A stretch of DNA of 64,000 bases from SZUA-430 sp040080835 (GTDB taxonomy: Bacteria; Pseudomonadota; Alphaproteobacteria; Micropepsales; Micropepsaceae): the NCBI GenBank assembly GCA_040080835.1, contig JBEBHP010000015.1, positions 1-64,000 on the forward strand. The letters run 5' to 3'. The notes under the pieces were generated by a model. The model worked only from the letters and a program-made list of their open reading frames with translations. It was not told the DNA's origin and did not search any database. Below are positions 1-8,458 of this stretch, piece after piece (positions within the stretch are counted from its first letter, which is position 1; each line of letters starts with the position of its first letter). Made by a program: the position numbers and the translations under genes.

Positions 1-24
1 GACCGCTCTACGTGGTCCGCGCAA

Positions 25-2450
25 GTCGCGCCCTCACGGGCGCGTGGATTGAAACTCTCGCTCGGATCGCTCCCATTGCGAACACTTGCTGTCGCGCCCT
101 CACGGGCGCGTGGATTGAAACCAGAGCCGACTGGTTGGGGAGTGGTGGGGGAGGGCGTCGCGCCCTCACGGGCGCGTGGATTGAAACAAGAACTTCGTTG
201 CCAGACATGATGTACTGGCAAAGTCGCGCCCTCACGGGCGCGTGGATTGAAACATTATCGGATGAGCAAGCGCGAGGTTAAGTCACGTCGCGCCCTCACG
301 GGCGCGTGGATTGAAACCTCTGCAGTATCGGCGGGGTTAACAATCACGGCGGTCGCGCCCTCACGGGCGCGTGGATTGAAACTACGCAGTCGGCGAATAC
401 GGGGACATGACGAAACGGTCGCGCCCTCACGGGCGCGTGGATTGAAACAGCTTCAAACACGACAAAAGCGAGGGGGAATCGCGTCGCGCCCTCACGGGCG
501 CGTGGATTGAAACTGTATCTGTATCTGTATCTGTATCTGGGGCCGTGACGTCGCGCCCTCACGGGCGCGTGGATTGAAACGGAGAGGACAGAATCTCGCG
601 ATACATTCTAAACCAGTCGCGCCCTCACGGGCGCGTGGATTGAAACGTCATGTTGCCCAACGCAATCAGGGCGTCCGGGCTAGTCGCGCCCTCACGGGCG
701 CGTGGATTGAAACCTTCACGCGCCGATTCCAGTGACGGGGTAAACCCGTCGCGCCCTCACGGGCGCGTGGATTGAAACACTTCTGCTCGTCCATGGGAGG
801 TCAAAGGTGCAGGTCGCGCCCTCACGGGCGCGTGGATTGAAACGGCTCTCGCTACGTCGAATATCTGCGCTATCTCGGTCGCGCCCTCACGGGCGCGTGG
901 ATTGAAACTTTCAAATACGACGTGACGTTATCGGCGATAGCCGTCGCGCCCTCACGGGCGCGTGGATTGAAACGCTGTCAACACAAATGACGTGCTGTGG
1001 ATGATGGTCGCGCCCTCACGGGCGCGTGGATTGAAACTGACCCTTTTACGATTTTTACCATTTGAACTCCGTCGCGCCCTCACGGGCGCGTGGATTGAAA
1101 CTGGACCAATGTCCTCGCCAGTGTTGAAGTCTTCGTCGCGCCCTCACGGGCGCGTGGATTGAAACCGTCTTCACTGACGCGAGCGATGCAAAAAAAAAGT
1201 CGCGCCCTCACGGGCGCGTGGATTGAAACGGGCTGGTCGAGACGACCGTCGGAGGATTTCACGCGTCGCGCCCTCACGGGCGCGTGGATTGAAACATCCA
1301 CTCTACGCGCTCGGGGCGCCTACTGTTTGTCGCGCCCTCACGGGCGCGTGGATTGAAACATCAGGTAAGACAGTTTCATGTAGAGGTTGACCGGTCGCGC
1401 CCTCACGGGCGCGTGGATTGAAACCAGCAGAAGGCGGAAGAACTCGGAGGGAGCCTTGTCGCGCCCTCACGGGCGCGTGGATTGAAACAGCACCTTGGCG
1501 TAGTGCCCGAACCTCTGGCCGTGTCGCGCCCTCACGGGCGCGTGGATTGAAACAATGGCCTCGGCTGGAAGTGTCAGGGCTCGGTAGTCGCGCCCTCACG
1601 GGCGCGTGGATTGAAACGGTAGCTGTCTGAACGACTGTGAAATGTCCGGTGTCGCGCCCTCACGGGCGCGTGGATTGAAACTTTCCCGAAGGGGAAGAAA
1701 GAAGAGACTGTGATGTCGCGCCCTCACGGGCGCGTGGATTGAAACAGCCAAAGGGCAAGTGGAAAGACATGCCGCATGTGGTCGCGCCCTCACGGGCGCG
1801 TGGATTGAAACACCGTTTCGTGGTTGAAGAACAGGCCGCCCAAGGTCGCGCCCTCACGGGCGCGTGGATTGAAACAAACGCTGCAAACCTAGAGGCCGTT
1901 TCTGGGAGGTCGCGCCCTCACGGGCGCGTGGATTGAAACATCGACAACATTGCCTATGCGATTGCCACGACCGGTCGCGCCCTCACGGGCGCGTGGATTG
2001 AAACTCGGCCAATGCCGTCTTCTGTTCCATCTCGATCATGTCGCGCCCTCACGGGCGCGTGGATTGAAACGCTGTCGAGCGGCGGCTGATGAAGACGAAT
2101 GCCGGTCGCGCCCTCACGGGCGCGTGGATTGAAACTCGAGATCGTCGAGGTTCATGACTTCAGATCCCGTCGCGCCCTCACGGGCGCGTGGATTGAAACG
2201 AGCTAGAGCCAGGCACGAAGCAGGAGGCGGCGGTCGCGCCCTCACGGGCGCGTGGATTGAAACTTGCCGAACAAAGGCGGCGTGGTTGATTGCGCGTGTC
2301 GCGCCCTCACGGGCGCGTGGATTGAAACTGCCTGCTATAGTACCTAGTCGAAAATCTGATGCGTCGCGCCCTCACGGGCGCGTGGATTGAAACAGAAGTT
2401 GAACGAGCAACTGGCACGGCTGACAGGTCGCGCCCTCACGGGCGCGTGGA
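25..2450 (+). CRISPR. CRISPR array, type I-C-like, 38 repeats (last one truncated)
   Basis: I count 37 full 31-nt repeats, starting at 25, 91, 157, 223, 287, 352 and so on to 2363, with no variant among them, plus a truncated 24-nt copy at 2427-2450. The repeat begins GTCGCGCCC, contains a CGCGCCC/GGGCGCG hairpin and ends ATTGAAAC, as in type I-C (Cas5d-processed) arrays. The 37 spacers between repeats are 33-36 nt and all differ. Bases 1-24 look like the end of another spacer, so the array continues to the left. In this repeat orientation the leader lies upstream, which agrees with the degenerate repeat being at the right (oldest) end. No cas gene is visible here; leader and cas genes are expected left of position 1. 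Confidence 0.98.
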
Positions 2451-2577
2451 TATCGCCACGGGCACATGCCTTCGCCAACCCTCGGCCCGAAAGACCCAGG
2501 CGTTTTGCGACGACTGTCATCGGCTCCGCCCAAACCAGGTCGTAGAGCTCCTGGCGGCTAAACATTCTTTCTCGCAT
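2451..2577 (-). pseudogene. 5' remnant of a helix-turn-helix gene cut off by the last CRISPR repeat
   Basis: Read on the minus strand from 2577, an ATG preceded by GAGGAA opens a frame beginning MRERMFSRQELYDLVWAEPM and continuing through a helix-turn-helix-like segment (VVAKRLGLSGRGLAKAC). About 43 codons in, after ...CARGDI, the frame runs directly into the inverted CRISPR repeat (HAPVRAR). From memory, the start resembles a conserved family with a SRQELYDLVW N-terminus followed by an IPVPPRGYWAK-like segment, which is missing here. I read this as a gene whose remainder was lost when the array end was joined to it. Alternatively it is a short chimeric ORF that still ends inside the array at 2344. 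Confidence 0.6.
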
Positions 2578-2795
2578 TATTCGACTTCCTCATCGCATTT
2601 GTCACTTCAAGTCAGCGTGCGGCCGATCACAAGACAATTTAATCGAAATCTGAGACGATGCTACAAGTTGACTGGCGCCGGACTTTTCGAGAGCGAAGGT
2701 GAGCGCATTCAGTGGCATATGAACGCCATTTCCTGAGATGTGCGCGCGACGTATGTTGCGCAATCGAACATTCCGTTCGCGTTGTGTAGTTCTGC
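2578..2795. other. Intergenic stretch with no recognised gene
   Basis: About 220 bases between the broken HTH gene and the small HTH gene. It is more AT-rich than the rest of the window. It must carry the promoter of the broken gene and possibly that of the xis-like/int pair. I see no clear hairpin, RNA gene or direct repeat of the tRNA. Confidence 0.4.
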
Positions 2796-3047
2796 GTGTC
2801 AGCGAAGGTCACGAATGATGAAGGTCGATATCCGTTGGGAGGATCTTGGCCTGCGCTGATGCGAGCAGACATGGCGGCTGCCTATCTGGACGAACCTGAT
2901 AGAGTGACGTTTTTGCGCAAAGTACGGGGCGGCATCTATCCAGCCGCGGTCCGCTTTCGTGGTTGTCGATTGCGCTGGCGGAAGTCTGACCTTGACGCTA
3001 CGATTTTTGGAGTCAAAATCACGACAAGCCTCGATGATGATCTGTGA
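2796..3047 (+). CDS. Small helix-turn-helix protein (excisionase/AlpA-like)
   Basis: An 83-residue ORF with a GTG start. The middle (MRADMAAAYLDEPDRVTFLR, then a basic stretch ending LRWRKSDLDATI) has the layout of MerR/AlpA-type helix_turn_helix domains: a residue set that reads 'layer into the active position', a short wing, then W-(R)KSDLD. Such proteins are typically encoded just before a tyrosine recombinase and act as excisionase or as regulator of int. It ends 12 nt before the integrase ATG, so the two are probably co-transcribed. The start is uncertain; an internal ATG at about 2859 would remove the unstructured N-terminus. The role is inferred from fold and position. Confidence 0.6.
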   Translation: MSAKVTNDEGRYPLGGSWPALMRADMAAAYLDEPDRVTFLRKVRGGIYPAAVRFRGCRLRWRKSDLDATIFGVKITTSLDDDL

Positions 3048-3059
3048 GCCAATATTGTG

Positions 3060-4304
3060 ATGAGATCTCGCAAGCCCGTTGACTGGCCGAAATATATGGT
3101 TGTGAAGCGGCTACACGACGACAGGTCCGCGTACTACTGGTGCATTCCGACGTGGGCCCGCAAGCAGAAGTGCCCTCTCGTGAGTGCGGAGCTTGGATTT
3201 GAGTATGGCGCCGCAATCGCTGCGGCCCGGTCCTATAATGAGTTGTTGGACGCTTGGCGTACCCGAGATGACGAGCCTGAACCGGGCGCTCAGCGCAGAC
3301 TTGCGACCGTTGGCACCGTGGATTGGGTGATTGCGAAGTTTCAAACGTCCGAGAAGTACAAAAAGTGCGAACTGGGGACGCGAACCAACTACGATGCTGG
3401 ATTAAAGCTGATTGCGGACTATAAGCGGAAATCAGGCCTGCGTTTTGGCACTACACTGGTGAATGAGATAAAGCCGCATCACACCGATACACTTTTCGAA
3501 AAGCTTTGCGCAGGCGGCAAAACGGGTAATCGCATCACCACGGCTTCGCATGCGATCCGTGCCATGAGACGGGCGTGGAACGTCGTCGCGCGCTCGCATC
3601 CCAGCGTGGTGCCGGAAGCAAATCCGTTCCGCAGTGTCGAAATCGGTTCCAGTGGAAAGGAGACTCACTATGCGACTCTCGAGCAGTTGGAAACCTTTGT
3701 CTCCAAGGCCAATGAGCTAGGGCATCCAAGCGTGGCGTTGGCAGCGCTGATCACCTACCACTGGTATCAGCGTGAAAAGGACATCATTAGTCGCCTGATT
3801 TGGTCCGACTATGTATCCGGCAGCAGGATCAAGATACGCCATTATAAAAACCGCAATCGAAAGAGCGGCGAAAAGGAGAACGTTGTCTGGCTTCCCCTCA
3901 GCGATCCGGAAACTGGGGGAAGCCTTTACCCAGAAATCGAGGCGCAGCTTCTGATTACGCCGGTGCGTGGGCCGTTGATGGTTATGCGCGACAGACCGGA
4001 TCCGAGGCGCAAGAAGCCAGCTCCAAACCTTCCTTATAACATCGGCTATTTTGGGAAACTCTGCAGAGAGATTTTGGACGCTGCGGACCTTCCAAAATCC
4101 ATCACGTTCGCATCATTTAGGCACGGAGGCTTCACCGAGAGCGGAGACGCACGCGCGACTGACGCGGAAATGCTATCCGGCGGCGGTCACAAGACGCGCG
4201 GCGTTCTTTCGATTTATGCGAAGCGATCGAACGCGCAAGCGGTCAACCTGGCGCGCAAGAGACTGGAGTTCAGGAGAACGCAACGTGAGCAAAAGTCGGA
4301 ATGA
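3060..4304 (+). CDS. Tyrosine recombinase/integrase
   Basis: About 414 residues. An N-terminal arm and core-binding region (to about 200) precedes a catalytic domain with, counted from the GTG at 3057, Arg239 in YQREKDIISRLIW, Lys264 in HYKN, Arg355 in SFRHGGF, His378 in GGGHKT and the nucleophile Tyr387 in LSIYAKR. The first residue of the HxxR box is Ala352 instead of the usual His, a substitution seen in some integrase subfamilies. I prefer ATG 3060 over the overlapping GTG 3057. The gene follows a small HTH gene and ends 67 nt before tRNA-Arg, the usual position of an integrase at the edge of an integrative element. Base composition is more AT-rich than the flanking metabolic genes, consistent with transfer. 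Confidence 0.92.
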   Translation: MRSRKPVDWPKYMVVKRLHDDRSAYYWCIPTWARKQKCPLVSAELGFEYGAAIAAARSYNELLDAWRTRDDEPEPGAQRRLATVGTVDWVIAKFQTSEKYKKCELGTRTNYDAGLKLIADYKRKSGLRFGTTLVNEIKPHHTDTLFEKLCAGGKTGNRITTASHAIRAMRRAWNVVARSHPSVVPEANPFRSVEIGSSGKETHYATLEQLETFVSKANELGHPSVALAALITYHWYQREKDIISRLIWSDYVSGSRIKIRHYKNRNRKSGEKENVVWLPLSDPETGGSLYPEIEAQLLITPVRGPLMVMRDRPDPRRKKPAPNLPYNIGYFGKLCREILDAADLPKSITFASFRHGGFTESGDARATDAEMLSGGGHKTRGVLSIYAKRSNAQAVNLARKRLEFRRTQREQKSE

Positions 4305-4371
4305 ACAGAGGAAAATTTGTCGGAATGACGTTGCGTCAATCGCGATCAAGTGATTGATTACACAACGAAAT

Positions 4372-4448
4372 GACCCCGTAGCTCAGCAGGATAGAGCGGC
4401 AGATTCCTAATCTGTAGGTCGGACGTTCGAATCGTCTCGGGGTCACCA
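4372..4448 (+). tRNA. tRNA-Arg (anticodon CCT), CCA encoded
   Basis: The full cloverleaf can be folded by eye. The acceptor stem pairs GACCCCG (4372-4378) with CGGGGTC (4438-4444). The D stem pairs GCTC with GAGC. The anticodon stem at 4399-4403/4411-4415 encloses a TTCCTAA loop with anticodon CCT at 4406-4408. The T stem and loop (GGACG, TTCGAAT, CGTCT) are at 4421-4437. Discriminator A4445 is followed by an encoded CCA. It lies between an integrase gene and a housekeeping-like gene and is a plausible attachment target. The next ORF begins only 23 nt downstream, so the two may share a transcript. Confidence 0.97.
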
Positions 4449-4471
4449 TCTCTTTCACTGCCTGGGTGTTC

Positions 4472-5449
4472 ATGCGCGTCGGTCTTACCTACGATCTTCG
4501 ATCGGACTACCTCAAAGAAGGCTACACTCTCGAACAGACTGCCGAGTTCGACAAGGAAGATACGATTGCGGGCCTCGAACGCGCGATCGAGTCCCACGGA
4601 CATGGCGTCGAACGCATCGGCAATGTGCGAGCCCTTGTCGGGCGCCTGGCAAAGGGTGATCGCTGGGATCTTGTCTTCAATATCGCGGAAGGCATGTACG
4701 GCATTGCGCGAGAGGCGCAGGTGCCAGCGCTGCTTGAGGCTTTCAGCATCCCATGCACGTTTGCAGACGCTTCCGTCCTGACGCTGTGCCTTCACAAGGG
4801 CTACACGAAGGCTGTGCTTCAGGCCGCTGGGGTTGCCACCGCACCATTTGCGGTCATCGAGAGAGAAAGTGATATCGACAAGCTCTCAATGCCCTACCCG
4901 CTGTTCGTCAAACCAGTCGCTGAGGGTACTGGCAAAGGCATTACCCCTGACTCCATTGTGCGTCGCCCGGAAGATTTCAAAGCGACTGTTGCGCTACTCC
5001 TGAAAAAGCACGCGCAGCCGGTGCTCGTGGAACCCTACCTGACGGGACGCGAATTTACGGTTGGACTGCTGGGCAGCGGCCCGTCCGCCCGCACAGTCGG
5101 TGCGATGGAGATTCATCTGGGTGAGAAGGCGGAACCTGGCCTCTACTCATTGTCCAACAAGGAAAACTACGAAGACCGGGTTACGTACTCGATTGCGACG
5201 GACGCGATCGCTCGCGAGGCTGAGGCGGTCGCCCTCGCAGCCTGGCGTGCGCTTGGATGCCGGGACGCCGGGCGCGCTGACCTTCGCGCGGGATCGGATG
5301 GAAAAGTATATTTCCTCGAGGTGAACCCTCTTGCCGGCATCAATGCCGACACTTCGGATCTTCCGATCATGTGGCGCATGCTTGGCCGCAAGTATGAAGA
5401 CCTCATCGGAATCATCCTTGACGAGGCGATGACGCGCGTCAGACGCTGA
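4472..5449 (+). CDS. ATP-grasp protein related to D-alanine-D-alanine ligase
   Basis: About 325 residues starting MRVGLTYDLRSDYL. A GTG 6 nt upstream is possible, but this ATG gives the usual N-terminus. ATP-grasp features are visible: YPLFVKPVAEGTGKGI (ATP-binding lysine and loop), VLVEPYLTGREFTVGLL, and the metal-binding end FLEVNPLAGI. The family ligates a carboxylate to an amine through an acyl-phosphate. The true ligases Ddl make D-Ala-D-Ala for the cell wall, but this protein is divergent and isolated from mur/fts genes, so its substrate is unknown. It overlaps the 3' end of the convergent btuD-like gene by 11 nt (5439-5449). Confidence 0.8.
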   Translation: MRVGLTYDLRSDYLKEGYTLEQTAEFDKEDTIAGLERAIESHGHGVERIGNVRALVGRLAKGDRWDLVFNIAEGMYGIAREAQVPALLEAFSIPCTFADASVLTLCLHKGYTKAVLQAAGVATAPFAVIERESDIDKLSMPYPLFVKPVAEGTGKGITPDSIVRRPEDFKATVALLLKKHAQPVLVEPYLTGREFTVGLLGSGPSARTVGAMEIHLGEKAEPGLYSLSNKENYEDRVTYSIATDAIAREAEAVALAAWRALGCRDAGRADLRAGSDGKVYFLEVNPLAGINADTSDLPIMWRMLGRKYEDLIGIILDEAMTRVRR

Positions 5450-6227
5450 GAATTGCCGCCCGTCGTCTTACGGGAAGGATGACAGGCGCACCCTGATGCT
5501 CGCCAATGTATGCGTCTATGCCGAAAACCTGGCGCAGATGATCGCTCGAAAGCGCCTCGACAGGTGAACCGTCGGCGGCAAGCGACCCTTTGGAAATTAC
5601 GCAAATCCGCTCACAATGTCGGGCTGCTATCGCCAGATCGTGCAACACGACTATGACAGCAGCCCCTCGTGCTGCCTCTGCCTGCAACACCTCCATTGCA
5701 TGAATCTGATGATGGGGGTCCAACTGAGCCAAGGGTTCGTCGGCGAGTATGATCTGTGCCTCTGCCGCGAGCGCCCTTGCCAGCAGGACGCGCGCCTTTT
5801 CCCCCCCTGACAGTTCAGTCATTGGGCGATCCGCCAACGCCGTCACATCACATTTCTGCAATGCCTGGCGAATGGCGTCGGCATCCCTTGCCGAAAGTGC
5901 CTTGTCGCTTGCATGGGGCAAGCGGCCCAGGGCAACGACGCTGGACACTTTCATCGGCCAATGGATGTCTCCACCTTGCGGAAGATAAGAGACAACCCTT
6001 GCCAGCTCCGCGCGAGGCCAAGATGAAAGCGCCCTGTCAAGGATTTGAACCGCTCCACCTGACGGCTGCAACAGACCTGAGATCACTTTCATCAGCGTCG
6101 ATTTTCCGGAACCGTTGGGGCCCACGATTCCCGTGCACACTCCACTTTCGAAACTGAGCGACAGATCCTTCAAGACCGGCCTCGCGCGCAGGGAAACCGA
6201 TACCGAGGTTATGGAAACCGCGCTCAT
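5439..6227 (-). CDS. btuD: Cobalamin/heme-type ABC transporter, ATP-binding protein
   Basis: About 262 residues from ATG 6227, the start that gives a 4-nt ATGA overlap with the permease stop; the longer reading frame upstream lies inside the permease gene. It has a Walker A (GPNGSGKST), the ABC signature LSGGEKARV, Walker B (IILADEP) and the switch His in VVLHD. The sequence is typical of the FecE/BtuD/HmuV class that powers import of iron-siderophores, heme or corrinoids. The neighbouring FecCD permease and the cobalamin riboswitch just upstream point to vitamin B12 uptake at the inner membrane. The gene symbol rests on this context. Confidence 0.88.
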   Translation of the reverse strand: MSAVSITSVSVSLRARPVLKDLSLSFESGVCTGIVGPNGSGKSTLMKVISGLLQPSGGAVQILDRALSSWPRAELARVVSYLPQGGDIHWPMKVSSVVALGRLPHASDKALSARDADAIRQALQKCDVTALADRPMTELSGGEKARVLLARALAAEAQIILADEPLAQLDPHHQIHAMEVLQAEAARGAAVIVVLHDLAIAARHCERICVISKGSLAADGSPVEALSSDHLRQVFGIDAYIGEHQGAPVILPVRRRAAILSV

Positions 6228-7243
6228 ATCGAGTCCGCCCGCAACCTGAAGATCAGCCACAGGAAAAATGGTACACCGATGAGTGAGGTGAAGACGCCCA
6301 GCATCAATTCCGGACCTGTGGGAACAAGGCGCACTGCAAGGTCCGCGAGGCTTACCAGCAGTGCTCCGCCAAGTGCGGACGGCCACAGCAATCGTGAGGG
6401 CTCATGCCCAACGAACGGTCGGCACAGATGCGGCACGATCAAGCCCACGAATGCGATTGCACCAGTCACGGCGACGGATGCACCTACCGTGAGCGCAACG
6501 CCAAGCGTGACGCGCCTGCTGAGAGAGGTGACGTCGATGCCCATTGATCGCGCGACATCGTCGCCCAAGGCGAGGGCGTCGAGAGAACGCCGCGTTCCGT
6601 GCAGGACGAAAAAGCCAATTGCCACGAATGGAAGCGCCAGCAACACGTCCTGAAAGCTTCGATCCTTGAGCGAACCCAGCAACCAAAAAACAATTTCGCT
6701 AACCGCATAGGGATTGGGGGCGAGATTGAGGGCCAACGCCATCAGTGCTGCCGCCAGGTTTGCGAGGGCAACGCCCGCCAGCACGAGCGTGTATATCGAG
6801 TTTCCCTGACCGGCGATCATGTTCAGCAGAATGGCCGCAATAAATGCGCCGATCATTGCACATGCGGGAAGTATCATCTCGAACTGAAGCGAGAGCCCGA
6901 AATAGATCGCGATCACTGCCCCCAGTGAGGCAAACGATGCGATCCCCATGACACCGGGTTCTGCAAGCGGATTGCGCAAGAGCCCCTGAAGGGCTGCGCC
7001 ACTCATCCCAAGTGCTCCACCTGCAATAACGCCCAGCAGCATGCGCGGGACGCGTATGTCGCGCATGATGATGCCTTCGGTGCCCTCCCCGCTCGTGAGG
7101 CCGTGGAGGGCCGCAGCGAATGGCAGTTGGGCGTATCCGACGAAAAGTGAGAGGATCGACGCGACAAGGACCAAACCACCCAAGATCAGCAGCAGACGCA
7201 AGTCGACGCTTGCCTTGGAAACTGTTTCAGAAGTCGCGCTCAT
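6224..7243 (-). CDS. btuC: Cobalamin-type ABC transporter permease (FecCD family)
   Basis: About 340 residues with nine or ten hydrophobic segments and the family hallmarks RVPRMLLGVIAGGALGMSG, LLRNPLAEPGVMGI and a C-terminal AIAFVGLIVPHLCRPFVGH that contacts the ATPase. I prefer ATG 7243, which has GGACGGA in front of it, over ATG 7270. The transcript leader carries a cobalamin riboswitch (7322-7492), so expression should fall when adenosylcobalamin is plentiful. It overlaps the ATPase gene by 4 nt. No TonB-dependent receptor is nearby, so the outer-membrane partner must be encoded elsewhere. Confidence 0.92.
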   Translation of the reverse strand: MSATSETVSKASVDLRLLLILGGLVLVASILSLFVGYAQLPFAAALHGLTSGEGTEGIIMRDIRVPRMLLGVIAGGALGMSGAALQGLLRNPLAEPGVMGIASFASLGAVIAIYFGLSLQFEMILPACAMIGAFIAAILLNMIAGQGNSIYTLVLAGVALANLAAALMALALNLAPNPYAVSEIVFWLLGSLKDRSFQDVLLALPFVAIGFFVLHGTRRSLDALALGDDVARSMGIDVTSLSRRVTLGVALTVGASVAVTGAIAFVGLIVPHLCRPFVGHEPSRLLWPSALGGALLVSLADLAVRLVPTGPELMLGVFTSLIGVPFFLWLIFRLRADSI

Positions 7244-7321
7244 CGTTCCGTCCGCCGCAAATTTTCTCATTCGCCGCGACGGAATACCCGTTCCACGCGC
7301 GAACCCCGGCGGCGGATAGAC

Positions 7322-7492
7322 GACGTGTGTCTGGCAGGTTTCCTGGCTTGCGGCTTGAGCGCTCTTCGTCTGACCTTCCCAAGAACCCGTGGGGTCTCAG
7401 TGGCGCATTGCGACGACGAACTAACCGCTTACAGTTGCGGGGGCAGCCGCGGACTCGGGAAAATTCCCTACCGCGTTCCCTGTTCTTCACGT
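7322..7492 (-). promoter_or_regulatory. Cobalamin (AdoCbl) riboswitch
   Basis: Read on the minus strand the element shows the conserved order of the class: GGGAACGCGGT, then TCCGCGGCTGCCCCCGC, AACTGTAAGCGG, GCCACTG, and finally the B12-box-type AAGCCAGGAAACCTGCC (7335-7351). A closing helix can form between CGTG near 7490 and CACG near 7323. It sits after btuF and before btuC, so it should control btuCD. Confidence 0.95.
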
Positions 7493-7531
7493 GATACGAA
7501 ATCACGAGAAGCACCAAACACAACTTCAGAT

Positions 7532-8416
7532 TTAACGTGAAACTGCTGCAGGCGCAAGCGAAGTACTCAGCTTGCGGCGCTCGTCTGCAAGGCGTTCGAC
7601 AGCTTCGGCAACCCACGGACCAGGGCACAGCCAGAGCCTGGAAGGGATGCGGAAGAGCGAAGTTCTGCCCTCCAGAGCCCTGAAGGCCGGGTGCCGCAGG
7701 AGTGACTGAGCCCTGCTGGAAGACCTTGTGTAAGAGTCATCGAGGATCAGCAAACGAGGAGCCGCAGCAATCACGCGCTCCAGCGGAACTGAGCCGTAGC
7801 TTGTGCCTGTCAGTTCAGAGGCCAGGTTATTCAATCCCGCCGTCCTGAGCAGGTCATCGGTGAGTGTGCCGGCACCCGTGGTCAAACCGTTGGGCTCGTA
7901 AACCAGTGCTGTCAGCGGAATGCCCGCGTAGGTTTCAATCCGGGAAATGCGTTGCGTCATCTCCTCGACGTCTTTTCGCGCGCGATCGGGCTCGCCAATG
8001 GCCTCGCCTGCGCGCAACACGATTTGGCGGACGTCGCTGATCGACGCCGGCCAGTCCACGATGTGAACAGGCACGCCTATCGCCTTTGCCAATTTGTTGG
8101 CGTGTTTTCCCGTCTGCACATCGCCCACAACCAGGTCCGGTCGCAGCTGGACGATCTCTTCCGCCCGTGCGCCGTTTGCATGAAATGATCTGGCCTGTTC
8201 CGAAAAGTTGGATACTTCCGGCTCGGCCGCGAGGCGCGATACCGAGACGATGTTCTCGGGGTCTGCCAGCAGCATGACAAGCTGGTCCGCACACACGTTC
8301 GTGGACACAATCCGCTTGGGTTTTGCTGCTGCAGCAAAATTCAGCGAGATGCAGATCGCAACAACGAATGCGGTTGGGACGGCTGGAAACGAGTTGGCGA
8401 TGGCACTCATTGTCAT
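7532..8416 (-). CDS. btuF: Periplasmic cobalamin-binding protein (BtuF-like)
   Basis: About 294 residues from ATG 8416 (or 8410). The N-terminus is a signal peptide ending near FAAAAKPKR. The mature part starts with KRIVSTNVCADQLVMLL, the typical opening of class III (BtuF/FhuD/TroA-fold) binding proteins, and contains RPDLVVGDV and a conserved C-terminal LWLCPGPWVAEAVERL. It would capture corrinoids in the periplasm for BtuCD. It lies upstream of the riboswitch rather than downstream, so it probably has its own promoter in the 42-nt gap shared with the divergent enoyl-CoA hydratase gene. The substrate is inferred from the riboswitch. Confidence 0.88.
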   Translation of the reverse strand: MTMSAIANSFPAVPTAFVVAICISLNFAAAAKPKRIVSTNVCADQLVMLLADPENIVSVSRLAAEPEVSNFSEQARSFHANGARAEEIVQLRPDLVVGDVQTGKHANKLAKAIGVPVHIVDWPASISDVRQIVLRAGEAIGEPDRARKDVEEMTQRISRIETYAGIPLTALVYEPNGLTTGAGTLTDDLLRTAGLNNLASELTGTSYGSVPLERVIAAAPRLLILDDSYTRSSSRAQSLLRHPAFRALEGRTSLFRIPSRLWLCPGPWVAEAVERLADERRKLSTSLAPAAVSR

Positions 8417-8458
8417 TCTATAGTGGCTAAATGTTTCCACATGCAAGGTCGGGGTGCC

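Noticed and set aside
8..2390. Many short ORFs with recurring IHAPVRAR or RALTGAWIET segments on both strands
   Set aside because: They are translations of the CRISPR repeat and spacers, not genes.
1..2450. Orphan CRISPR array (no cas genes)
   Set aside because: The array is open at the left edge and the leader side lies outside the window, so absence of cas genes here says nothing.
4358..4795. 145-aa minus-strand ORF over the tRNA and ligase start
   Set aside because: It reads antisense through a tRNA gene and a clear ATP-grasp gene.
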